Shown here in pieces: positions 10,401 to 18,944 of a stretch of 53,107 nucleotides of DNA. The position numbers and the translations under genes are program-made. How positions within the stretch are numbered: position 1 is the first letter of the stretch; every line of letters begins with the position of its first letter. The stretch covers positions 1 through 53,107 of the forward strand of contig CAJXFK010000008.1 of NCBI GenBank assembly GCA_913052575.1, written 5' to 3'. The notes under the pieces are model-generated. The model saw nothing but the letters and a program-made list of their open reading frames with translations. It was not told the DNA's origin and ran no database searches. The DNA is from an uncultured Planctomycetaceae bacterium (GTDB taxonomy: Bacteria; Planctomycetota; Planctomycetia; Pirellulales; UBA1268).

Positions 10401-10875
10401 CAAGACGTTCAGCTACTTTCTTTCTTTGCTCGGAGGACCTGGCTGCCTGAGCCAGTGTTTCCATGAGTTGTTGATCTTGTACCTGGCTTTCGATGTCTTT
10501 CAGTGTGTTGGTGAGCACTTCCTGGCATCGGGTCCGTAATTCCTCTGGGAGAGAATTGTCTGTTCGAACGGCCTCAATGGCATCACGAATTCTTTCAGCA
10601 TCGCTTGTGGATGCACTTGATGAATTCTCTGGAGTATCTGGAGTTGAAACTGCAGCCTGCGCATCGTTACGCGTTTCTTGTTGTTGTTGTTGTTGTTGTT
10701 GTTGAGCAGATTCTTGAGCCCTGGCTGTGTCTTTTGGTTCTGTGTCGGCTGCCAAGGTTGCTATTGGCGTAAAGGAGCCTTGGAAAACCAAGATTGCGAA
10801 TAACACAATGCACAATCGAGGTAAGCGAAATTGTTGATATAATCGATAGAAGCTATGCTGGAGCCAAATGTGCAT
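7429..10875 (-). CDS. Large mechanosensitive channel, MscS/MscK-like
   Basis: 1148 aa; signal peptide, coiled-coil periplasmic domain, many TM segments, MscS core [35 protein letters not shown]...[17 protein letters not shown]. Confidence 0.9.
   Translation of the reverse strand: [1148 protein letters not shown]
10678..10704. repeat. (TTG)9 trinucleotide repeat encoding Q9 in the channel N-terminal region
   Basis: Nine consecutive TTG units on + strand; QQQQQQQQQ in the minus-strand product. Confidence 0.95.
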
Positions 10876-11043
10876 CTGATAAAGCCTGGTGATAACGGTG
10901 TTTATAGGTGTGGCTGTTTACTGAAAAGTTGGTGTTAGGGACGTTTTACAGGTTAAAAAGCAATAAATTTTGAAAAATAGTTGATCATTTGCTAACTGGG
11001 CTGTAGGGTTCGTGGAGAGAGTGAGCCCACTTGGGAACGCCAT

Positions 11044-11094
11044 GTACGCTATTATAGTGTTGTAGTACGTTATTTTTGTGTGTGTACGCTGATT
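11044..11094. promoter_or_regulatory. Three GTACGYT(G)ATT direct repeats upstream of egtD
   Basis: GTACGCTATT 11044-11053, GTACGTTATT 11065-11074, GTACGCTGATT 11084-11094; spacings 21 and 19 bp. Confidence 0.5.
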
Positions 11095-11129
11095 TGGTGC
11101 ACTTAATAAGTCTAAGGAATGGGGTATAC

Positions 11130-12173
11130 GTGTCCGTCGATAATACATTTGAGTCGCAGTTGGAACAGGATCAAGTAGCGGTACAAGACGGACTTCAACT
11201 TATTGAATTCGCACCTCAGCAACGGCCTTTAATTGAGGAAGTCCTTGAGGGTTTAACTGCGAAGGAGAAGTCGCTTCCTGCAAAATTACATTACGACCAG
11301 CGTGGAAGTATGTTATTTGAACAGATTTGCGATGTTGATGAATACTATATTACCCGGACGGAACTCGCTCTGATGCGGGAGATTTCCGGAGCTATTGGCG
11401 ACACGCTTGGTAAAGGCTGCATGCTTATTGAACCGGGTAGTGGTGCCAGCCTTAAGACAGATCTTCTCCTGTCGGCGATGCCAAATCCAGCAGCATATGT
11501 CCCGGTAGATATAAGCCGAGATTTTCTTCTTGAATCGGCAACTGCCATTGCTGATAGGCATGATATTGAAGTTCTGCCAGTATGGGCAGATTTTACAAAG
11601 GGACATCCCATACCATCTTGTGAGGCTGTAGTTCGAAATCGGGCAATTTACTTCCCTGGTTCAACGGTTGGTAATTTTAGCCGTTCCGATGCCGCATGCC
11701 TTCTTCAAAATTTTGCATCGATGATACGCGATGACTCTGATGATGAGCAGATAGGTTCTGAAGGCGCTGTTGTCGTTGGCTTTGACTGTAAAAAGGACAC
11801 GTCTCGGATGGAGGCTGCCTATAACGACTCTGAGGGAGTCACTGCTGAATTTAATTACAATGTGATTGATCGCCTTGCACAAGAATTACGTGTGTCGCTT
11901 GATCGTGAAAAATTCACATTTCGTGCTGATTGGGTAGAGGATGAGGGTGCGATTGTGAGTCGGCTGTGGGTAGACGAAAGCCACACAGTAGAAATGGCTG
12001 GCGAAAAAGTACGGTTTGAGGCTGGTGAAGCAATTCGTATGGAAGAATCGCACAAGTACACTCCGGAAGAATTTGAGACACTCGCACAGCAAAGTCGTCT
12101 TGGGATGGAGCGAATCTGGACAGATGATGCTGGCGATTTTGCTGTTGCATATTTGCGACCGCTTTCTGTCTGA
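11130..12173 (+). CDS. egtD: L-histidine N-alpha-methyltransferase (EgtD family)
   Basis: LPAKLHYDQRGSMLFEQICDVDEYYITRTE, LIEPGSGASLKTDLLL, YVPVDISRDFL, FPGSTVGNFS, GVTAEFNYNV, EAIRMEESHKY; GTG start with AAGGA upstream (ORF open to 11076). Confidence 0.9.
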   Translation: MSVDNTFESQLEQDQVAVQDGLQLIEFAPQQRPLIEEVLEGLTAKEKSLPAKLHYDQRGSMLFEQICDVDEYYITRTELALMREISGAIGDTLGKGCMLIEPGSGASLKTDLLLSAMPNPAAYVPVDISRDFLLESATAIADRHDIEVLPVWADFTKGHPIPSCEAVVRNRAIYFPGSTVGNFSRSDAACLLQNFASMIRDDSDDEQIGSEGAVVVGFDCKKDTSRMEAAYNDSEGVTAEFNYNVIDRLAQELRVSLDREKFTFRADWVEDEGAIVSRLWVDESHTVEMAGEKVRFEAGEAIRMEESHKYTPEEFETLAQQSRLGMERIWTDDAGDFAVAYLRPLSV

Positions 12174-12225
12174 TACGTCTGGAACGGAGAACACGAACCG
12201 TGCTGCGAGGAGGTGTTCAAAGAAC

Positions 12226-13023
12226 ATGGATGTTCCTGCAATAGAACTTGTTGCGCTGACGAAGCAGTTTCGGAATACAAAAAAACCCGCAGTAGACTCC
12301 GTTAATCTTTCCGTCTCTCAGGGTGAGGTCCTCGCTATTGTTGGAGGCTCAGGGAGTGGGAAGACGACAACATTAAAGATGATTAATAGACTGATCGAGC
12401 CGAGCTCAGGTTTGATCAGGGTCATGGGTGAGGATGTCACCAATCGTGATCCAGTCATACTTCGACGTTCTATTGGGTATGCCTTTCAGGGTGTAGGGCT
12501 GTTTCCCCACATGACCGTCGGGCAGAATGTCAGCGTGACCCTTCGCTTACTGGGCCAAGATACAGAATGTGTCTCGAAACGAGTCGATGAATTGCTCGCG
12601 ATGGTTGAATTGCCCGCTGAGGAATATCGAGATCGTTTGCCTACAGAACTTTCCGGTGGTCAGCAACAGCGGGTAGGTTTCGCGAGAGCACTCGCGTCTC
12701 AGCCACGCGCAATACTCATGGACGAACCGTTTGGTGCACTCGATCCGATCACACGTGATGCACTCCAACAGGAATTTCGGTCGTTGCAGAAAAAATTACA
12801 AGTGAGTGTTGTTCTTGTGACCCACGATATGTCAGAAGCTGTTCTTCTTTCGGATAGGGTCGCAGTTATGCATGAGGGACAAGTTGCACAGGTGGGAAGC
12901 CCGCATGAACTGTTGACAAAGCCCGTGAATGACTATGTCGCTCAATTGATTGACACACCTCGTCGTCATAGTGATTTCATAGAGTCGTTGATGCGTGAGG
13001 CACCGATTGAAGGTACATCATGA
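12226..13023 (+). CDS. egtV: ABC transporter ATPase, OpuCA/EgtV-like
   Basis: Walker A GGSGSGKTTT, ELSGGQQQRVGFARALA, ILMDEPFGALDP; ATG preceded by GAGGAGGTG; overlaps next gene by ATGA; egtV assignment inferred from context. Confidence 0.8.
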   Translation: MDVPAIELVALTKQFRNTKKPAVDSVNLSVSQGEVLAIVGGSGSGKTTTLKMINRLIEPSSGLIRVMGEDVTNRDPVILRRSIGYAFQGVGLFPHMTVGQNVSVTLRLLGQDTECVSKRVDELLAMVELPAEEYRDRLPTELSGGQQQRVGFARALASQPRAILMDEPFGALDPITRDALQQEFRSLQKKLQVSVVLVTHDMSEAVLLSDRVAVMHEGQVAQVGSPHELLTKPVNDYVAQLIDTPRRHSDFIESLMREAPIEGTS

Positions 13024-14597
13024 CACCCAAGATGCAAATTCTCTTTGAACAGTTACCTGATCTGTTAGGCGGTCATCTCACTCTTGCTGTGCCAGCAATT
13101 TTCATGGGCGTACTCATAAGCGTGCCCCTTGGAATACTCTGTGTGAAGTCAGCAAGAATACGTGGGCCAGTGATGTCGCTCGTGTCGCTTGTTCAAACAA
13201 TACCGAGTATTGCTTTGCTCGCAATTATGGTGGCATTGTTAGGTGGGACAATAGGCTACTGGCCTGCTTTCATCGCTCTGCTCATATATAGTATTCTGCC
13301 AATTATTCGAAACACTATTGTTGGTTTAGAATCAGTAGATCCGGCGATGCGGGAAGCTGCGAAAGCTGTTGGTATGAGGCCAGTTCAGCAACTTCTCTGG
13401 GTTGAATTGCCGCTCGCGTTACCAGTGATTCTCGCAGGTATTCGTACTGCCACTGTCTGGGTGGTAGGCATCGCCACACTTTCAACACCAGTTGGAGCAC
13501 CCAGTTTAGGAAATTATATTTTTAGTGGTCTTCAATTACGCGATTGGCAGAGAGTTATTTTTGGGTGTGTTGCCACAATGACACTTTCGCTTGTATTAGA
13601 TCAGCTCATTGCTGTTATTGAAAAAAGTATTCAGGCACGGCATAGGGTGTCTTTGGTATTGGCAAGTTGTGCGCTTGCAGGGCTCGTCGGGATTGGCCTT
13701 GCCCCCGGCTTTATGGCAGAAGATGCTGCAGGATTTTCAAACCTACTTGGGAGTAGAGAAGGCGTAGCAGAATCTTTGGAACCAGAAGAATCGCCATTAA
13801 CACTGGATGGACAAGTTATACGTATTGGCGCAAAGGGTTTTACTGAACAGTTTATTCTGGCAGAAGCACTCCGTGAAAGAATACGAAAAGTTGGTGGTAC
13901 ACCTGAAGTGCTTACCAATATGGGATCCACCATTGTGTTTGATGCGCTTGCTAAAGATACAATAGATATCTACATCGACTATACCGGGACCCTTTGGAGC
14001 ACCGTATTCAAGGAAGCAAATCCTATCGGCCGAGTTTCGATGCGAGCCGACGTAGCTGGAAGGCTTTTTAATGATTTTGGTATTGTTCTCCTTGGGCCAC
14101 TTGGATTTGAAAACACCTATGCCCTTGTGACGCAACGCAAGACTGCATTTCGGTATGGTCTTTCAGAGATTGGTGACCTTACACCAGTAGCAAAAGATCT
14201 ACGGATTGGTGGAGATCCAGAATTTTTTGGACGTCCAGAATGGCAGCGTGTAAGACAGCTCTATGCTTTGGATGACATTACTGAGGTTGGAATGGATTCC
14301 ACCTTCATGTATCAAGCGGTAGCTGACGGACAGGTCGATGTTGCTGCAGGTTTTTCTACGGACGGCAGGATCGATGCCTTCGACCTTACCGTACTCGGTG
14401 ATCCGAAACAGGCATTTCCACCCTACGATGCGGTAGTTCTGCTATCACCACGAGCTGCGAAAAACCAAAATCTTGTGCATGCAATCGAGCCGTTACTGAA
14501 TCGGGTATCAGTTACGGCGATGCGGGCAGCGAACAGGCTCGTAGACGAAGACGGAGAGTCACCAAGAGAATCCGCGCGGCAATTATTAGCAGACTAG
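13020..14597 (+). CDS. egtU: Fused ABC permease / substrate-binding protein, OpuCB-CC/EgtU-like
   Basis: 525 aa: N-terminal permease (EAAKAVGMRPVQQLLWVELPLALPVILAGIRTATVWVVG) and C-terminal binding domain (IRIGAKGFTEQFILAE, MGSTIVFDALAKDTIDIYIDYTGT); egtU assignment inferred from architecture plus egtD linkage. Confidence 0.8.
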   Translation: MTPKMQILFEQLPDLLGGHLTLAVPAIFMGVLISVPLGILCVKSARIRGPVMSLVSLVQTIPSIALLAIMVALLGGTIGYWPAFIALLIYSILPIIRNTIVGLESVDPAMREAAKAVGMRPVQQLLWVELPLALPVILAGIRTATVWVVGIATLSTPVGAPSLGNYIFSGLQLRDWQRVIFGCVATMTLSLVLDQLIAVIEKSIQARHRVSLVLASCALAGLVGIGLAPGFMAEDAAGFSNLLGSREGVAESLEPEESPLTLDGQVIRIGAKGFTEQFILAEALRERIRKVGGTPEVLTNMGSTIVFDALAKDTIDIYIDYTGTLWSTVFKEANPIGRVSMRADVAGRLFNDFGIVLLGPLGFENTYALVTQRKTAFRYGLSEIGDLTPVAKDLRIGGDPEFFGRPEWQRVRQLYALDDITEVGMDSTFMYQAVADGQVDVAAGFSTDGRIDAFDLTVLGDPKQAFPPYDAVVLLSPRAAKNQNLVHAIEPLLNRVSVTAMRAANRLVDEDGESPRESARQLLAD

Positions 14598-14650
14598 TCC
14601 GGACTTCAGTCATTTGGATACTGCTGCTTAGCGTGTTTGTAATGTGGAGA

Positions 14651-15685
14651 TCAGACGGATTCGATTGTAGCAACCGCTTTGAGCACACCGCTTGATGGAT
14701 CAACAAGCTGTGGAAAAATTTCTGGTAGTTCTGTCCAGCTCATGCGATGGGTTATCCAGGGTGCCGTGTTGATTCGGCCAGCCTCAATATCTTTCACGAT
14801 ACGATCAAAGTCACGTGACAAAGCATTTCGACTTCCAAGGATTGAGAGTTCTCGACGATGGAGAAGCGGAGCGTGTGGGAATGAAAGCTTGCCTTGAGTT
14901 ATTCCTACGTACACCACCCGCCCACCAAATGCACAGAATTCAAGTGAACGGTTCATGCTGCGATCACTACCCGTTGCATCAATGACGACATCACAGAGTT
15001 CGTTGCGGGTCATTTCTTCGATTTTGTTTAGATCTGCTTCTGTTCCATCAGCACAGACTGTGTCGGTGAGATTATAGATTTTTTGAACAAAGTCCAGTCG
15101 GCTTTGAACCATGTCCATTACGATGAGGCGAGCCCCAGTGAGACGAACGAATTCCATCGCAGAAAGTCCGATTGGACCAGCACCTATAACAAGGACGGTT
15201 TCCTGAGCAGTGATCGTGGCTCTATCAACTGCGTGACACCCAATGGCAAGTGTTTCTACAAGTGCATTTTGCTCAGGAGTGAGATTTGGAGATGTGTGGA
15301 GTTTTCTTGCAGGCATGATGAATTGAGGCCGAAGCCCTCCATCGCAGTGTACGCCAAGCGTTTGATGATGCTCACAACAATTTGTTTTCCCAAGTCGACA
15401 TGAGTGACAATCCTGGCAATTGATATAGGGCTCAACGCAGCAGCGATCTCCAGCGGAGATGTTTTCGACATCGTCAGCAGTCCTGATGACTTCAACACCA
15501 AGCTCATGACCAGGAATTCTTGGGTAGCTAAAAAAAGGCATTTTTCCGAGGTACCCACCGTAGTCGGTGCCGCAGATGCCAACTGCTTCAACACGCACAA
15601 GGGCCTCACCAGGTTGCAATGTACCCGGCTCTGTAATGTCAATCATTGCCCATTGTTTTGGCTGTACGAGTTGGAGCGCTTTCAT
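14651..15685 (-). CDS. Zinc-dependent medium-chain alcohol/polyol dehydrogenase
   Basis: VGICGTDYGGYLG, PGHELGVEV, CxxCxxxxxxCC zinc cluster, VIGAGPIGLSAMEF. Confidence 0.88.
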   Translation of the reverse strand: MKALQLVQPKQWAMIDITEPGTLQPGEALVRVEAVGICGTDYGGYLGKMPFFSYPRIPGHELGVEVIRTADDVENISAGDRCCVEPYINCQDCHSCRLGKTNCCEHHQTLGVHCDGGLRPQFIMPARKLHTSPNLTPEQNALVETLAIGCHAVDRATITAQETVLVIGAGPIGLSAMEFVRLTGARLIVMDMVQSRLDFVQKIYNLTDTVCADGTEADLNKIEEMTRNELCDVVIDATGSDRSMNRSLEFCAFGGRVVYVGITQGKLSFPHAPLLHRRELSILGSRNALSRDFDRIVKDIEAGRINTAPWITHRMSWTELPEIFPQLVDPSSGVLKAVATIESV

Positions 15686-15723
15686 TATTGATGGTTCCGG
15701 AGGAGTCGGTGGGATAAATTTAT

Positions 15724-16560
15724 TTAGTCCTGCACAAGACCATAAAATATTTTTGCATTTCTGCTACGGATTGCATTTGCCTCGTCAAGTGAAAGCTGGT
15801 CAATGAGACTGTTCGCAACGCCAATCACCTCGGCATACTCGGCAGAAAGAAGGCAGACGGGCCAATCACTGCCGAACATAAGTCGGTCTGGCCCGAAAGC
15901 ATCCATTGCAGTTTCTAGGTACGGTGTGAAGTCGCGCTGGCGCCAGATTTTCCAATCAGCTTCTGTTACAAGCCCAGAGACCTTACACATCACATTTTCA
16001 TGCTCTGCTAATTCACTAAAGTCCTGCTTCCAGTCATTGATTTCACCGCTTTTAACTGGTGGTTTCGCCATGTGATCCAAGACAAAGTGTTGTTCTGGAA
16101 AAAGTCTGACCAGCTCAACCGCAGCGGGAAGTTGATGGGGGAAAATAAGGAGATCATAAGTAAGTTCAAAGTCCGCGAGCTGCCGAAGTCCCCTGAGAAA
16201 CTCTGGGCCTAAAAGAAAACGTGGATCGGGTTCATCTTGCACGACATGCCGAACACCAACAAATTTCTTGTTTCGCGAAAAATGTGAGAGATCATCACCT
16301 ACTGATGGACTTCTAAGGTCAACCCATCCAACCACGCCACGAATCGAAGGATACTCATCAGCACATTTAAGGAGCCATTGGGTTTCCTCTTTTGTCTGGC
16401 GAGCCTGAACCGCTACCGAGCCAGAGATATTATACGGTTGACTTGTTTGAACGAGCTCGGATGGCAGGTAGTCTTGAGCCAGACGTTCCATGCCAGAGGT
16501 TATCCATGGATAGTCTGCTTGAGAATATTTCCAGAAATGTTGGTGGGCATCAATGTTCAT
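15724..16560 (-). CDS. Amidohydrolase, L-fuconolactonase-like
   Basis: IDAHQHFWKYSQADYPWI, VVGWVDLRSP, VLDHMAKPP, RLMFGSDWPVC. Confidence 0.85.
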   Translation of the reverse strand: MNIDAHQHFWKYSQADYPWITSGMERLAQDYLPSELVQTSQPYNISGSVAVQARQTKEETQWLLKCADEYPSIRGVVGWVDLRSPSVGDDLSHFSRNKKFVGVRHVVQDEPDPRFLLGPEFLRGLRQLADFELTYDLLIFPHQLPAAVELVRLFPEQHFVLDHMAKPPVKSGEINDWKQDFSELAEHENVMCKVSGLVTEADWKIWRQRDFTPYLETAMDAFGPDRLMFGSDWPVCLLSAEYAEVIGVANSLIDQLSLDEANAIRSRNAKIFYGLVQD

Positions 16561-16603
16561 GGATTATGTGAAAGGTTGAGAATCAGAAATAGGTACCCGG
16601 GTG

Positions 16604-17536
16604 TTAGTTGTTTTCCGCGAGCCCTTCACTGTGGCCAATATTCTTTACGGACGCAAATTTGTTAAGAACTGACCGAAGGAGTTCCTGGTCAAGTGGCTCT
16701 CGTAGCCATTCGGCCCATTGCTGAATATTTTTCGGGTTTGCACTTCCGGCAACAGTTGTCGCAATTGCAGGATTGCTTACTGAGAACTGAAGGGCCAGTT
16801 TGGCTAATGATGATCCGTGTTCTTTACAAAATGCCACAGCATCACGAGCAGATTGGCGAACGTTTTCTGGTTCCTTCAGCCATGGAGGAAGCGGAGCATC
16901 AGTAAGCAGCCGAGCGCTAAAAGGTCCGGCGTGCATGACTCCAATGTTTTTTTCTTGTAAGTAGGGGATTGTTTCATCGGCAAATCGTGTGTTTTGAAGT
17001 GTGTATTGGTTGTAATTCAATACGCAGTCAACATCTGTCTGATCACAAATGAATCGAAAGATTTTTTGTGGGTATCCACTGAATCCGATAAACCGGATTT
17101 TCCCGGACTGTTGGGCCTCACGGAGTGCTGGGATTGTCTCATCCACAATTTGTTGCATCGGGACAAATTCGATATCGTGACAAAGCATGATATCAAGGTG
17201 ATCTGTACCAAGTCGATGGAGTGAGATATCAACACTTTCAGCAACTCGCCGTGCCGAAAAGTCAAAGTGACCGACATCATATCGGCCAAGCTTCGTGCAA
17301 AGTAAATAGTTGTCGCGAGGGATGTCTTGTAGTGCTAAGCCGAGCATGATCTCGCTCATGCCGCGGCCATAGAATGGGCTTGTGTCGATGAGATTCATGC
17401 CATTTTCAATAGCAACGCGAACGCTTGACAGTGCCTCGTCGATAGAGATTTTACGAAATTCTTGTCCAAGAGACGAAGCTCCGAAGGATAGAACAGGCAC
17501 TTCAAGACCGGTTTTTCCGAGGGTTCTGGTTTGCAT
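16604..17536 (-). CDS. Aldo/keto reductase (L-fucose/galactose dehydrogenase-like)
   Basis: MQTRTLGKTGLEVPVLSFGASSLG, LIDTSPFYGRGMSEIMLG, CTKLGRY. Confidence 0.85.
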   Translation of the reverse strand: MQTRTLGKTGLEVPVLSFGASSLGQEFRKISIDEALSSVRVAIENGMNLIDTSPFYGRGMSEIMLGLALQDIPRDNYLLCTKLGRYDVGHFDFSARRVAESVDISLHRLGTDHLDIMLCHDIEFVPMQQIVDETIPALREAQQSGKIRFIGFSGYPQKIFRFICDQTDVDCVLNYNQYTLQNTRFADETIPYLQEKNIGVMHAGPFSARLLTDAPLPPWLKEPENVRQSARDAVAFCKEHGSSLAKLALQFSVSNPAIATTVAGSANPKNIQQWAEWLREPLDQELLRSVLNKFASVKNIGHSEGLAENN

Positions 17537-17560
17537 GAGAATTCTCTTTAGTTGTGAAAT

Positions 17561-18025
17561 TCAGGGAGTGGAGTCAAAAGTGCGGCAGCCGATTGATAGC
17601 AGGAGATTGGCCCATGGTTGGGTGTCAGCCGTTTGAATTGTGAGAAGGTGGTCTGGGGATTCAACTGCTTTATAGAAGTCCCATTTGACGATTTGTTCAA
17701 GGCTACAAGTGTTTTTTGCCTGCCGGAGAAGATCGCGATATGTACTCCAGACCGGTGGGTCACCTGGAGTCGCTGAGGCATATGAGTCTTCTCTATCTAC
17801 ACCCATTGTCTGGACGCCATCAATCTGAACAGTGCCTAGTATTGCCTGAAATACCTGGGCGACAGTAGGGACGTCTGGCATAACTTGAAGTGATACAACG
17901 TGAGCATGTGTTCCTCGTTTTGTTGCAGCAGGATAATTCCCGTCGGCGATGAGAACAAGTGAATGATGACCACTTGTGGCAAGGATTTTAAGTATTTCAG
18001 GATGTAGGAGTGCTGTGTTGAGCAT
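17561..18025 (-). CDS. RbsD/FucU sugar mutarotase family protein
   Basis: HPEILKILATSGHHSLVLIADGNYPAATKRGTHAHVVSLQVMPDVPTVAQVFQAIL. Confidence 0.85.
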   Translation of the reverse strand: MLNTALLHPEILKILATSGHHSLVLIADGNYPAATKRGTHAHVVSLQVMPDVPTVAQVFQAILGTVQIDGVQTMGVDREDSYASATPGDPPVWSTYRDLLRQAKNTCSLEQIVKWDFYKAVESPDHLLTIQTADTQPWANLLLSIGCRTFDSTP

Positions 18026-18052
18026 GGCTTGATCGCTATTGAGTGAGATAAA

Positions 18053-18886
18053 TCATGAGGGTTTGCAAGTCTTTATTGACCGTATTGTTTGTTGTGCCGC
18101 GTCAGTTGCAGAAGGTAAGGGGAAAACCTCTGCTGCAAGGTATTTGGCATAACCTCCATCAAGTAGTACCTGGTAGATCGCCTGTGAATTCGAATGGCCA
18201 TACCCCATGGCTTTTCTGTTTGAGTCTGCCCAGTGCACATGACCAATGATGTCTGAATGGATTGTACTGACGTGACGTATCGATTCTGGCACGTTCGACT
18301 CTTCAATATTCATGTGGAAGAGGTCACAGAGGAGTCGAACGCCACGCTGCACGAGATCATTCTCTACCAGAAACTGAGCTGCTGCCTCTTGTGTGTTTAG
18401 CAGATTGGTCTCATAACGATTGAGCGGCTCGTAGAGAAGCATTTGCCCTTGGCCTTTGGCTCGATCAGCCAGAGTCGCTAGCCCTTCTGCAAGAAGTTGA
18501 AGAGCTGACTCACGTGTAGTGGCTTCAGTGCTTTGGCCCTGCATGGAACCAATAATTACCGGAGCATTATATTCGGCCGCGGTATCAATCAGTGCAGAAA
18601 TGAATTCTATGGCCCTTGCTCGTTTCTCGTGGTCTCCATCAGTGAGAGATAGTCGTTGCTTCAACCATCCCGCTCCGGTGCCAACTGCCGCTACATTAAG
18701 AGAATTTTTTTGAAGAAGTGACGAGAGTTTACTAGCCGGGAATTCTTTAGCACTGCTGGGGAATATTTCTACAGCGTCAAAGCCTGCCTCAGCCGCAGCT
18801 TGACAACCGGCTTCGATTCCGTCGTGAAATACGAATGGTCCTCTTTGGGCCTCTGGTACAAGACAAATTGTGATAGCTGATTTCAT
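18053..18886 (-). CDS. TIM-barrel sugar isomerase/epimerase (hydroxypyruvate isomerase-like)
   Basis: ECIGCQAAAEAGFDAVEIF-type N-terminus, LLYEPLNRYETNLLNT, LLCDLFHMNIEE, GHVHWADSNRKAMGYGH. Confidence 0.8.
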   Translation of the reverse strand: MKSAITICLVPEAQRGPFVFHDGIEAGCQAAAEAGFDAVEIFPSSAKEFPASKLSSLLQKNSLNVAAVGTGAGWLKQRLSLTDGDHEKRARAIEFISALIDTAAEYNAPVIIGSMQGQSTEATTRESALQLLAEGLATLADRAKGQGQMLLYEPLNRYETNLLNTQEAAAQFLVENDLVQRGVRLLCDLFHMNIEESNVPESIRHVSTIHSDIIGHVHWADSNRKAMGYGHSNSQAIYQVLLDGGYAKYLAAEVFPLPSATDAAQQTIRSIKTCKPS

Positions 18887-18944
18887 GATATTCCCTCTCT
18901 CGACAACATTGTTCGTGCGCCAAAAGTACTACTTGCCGAAAGCA

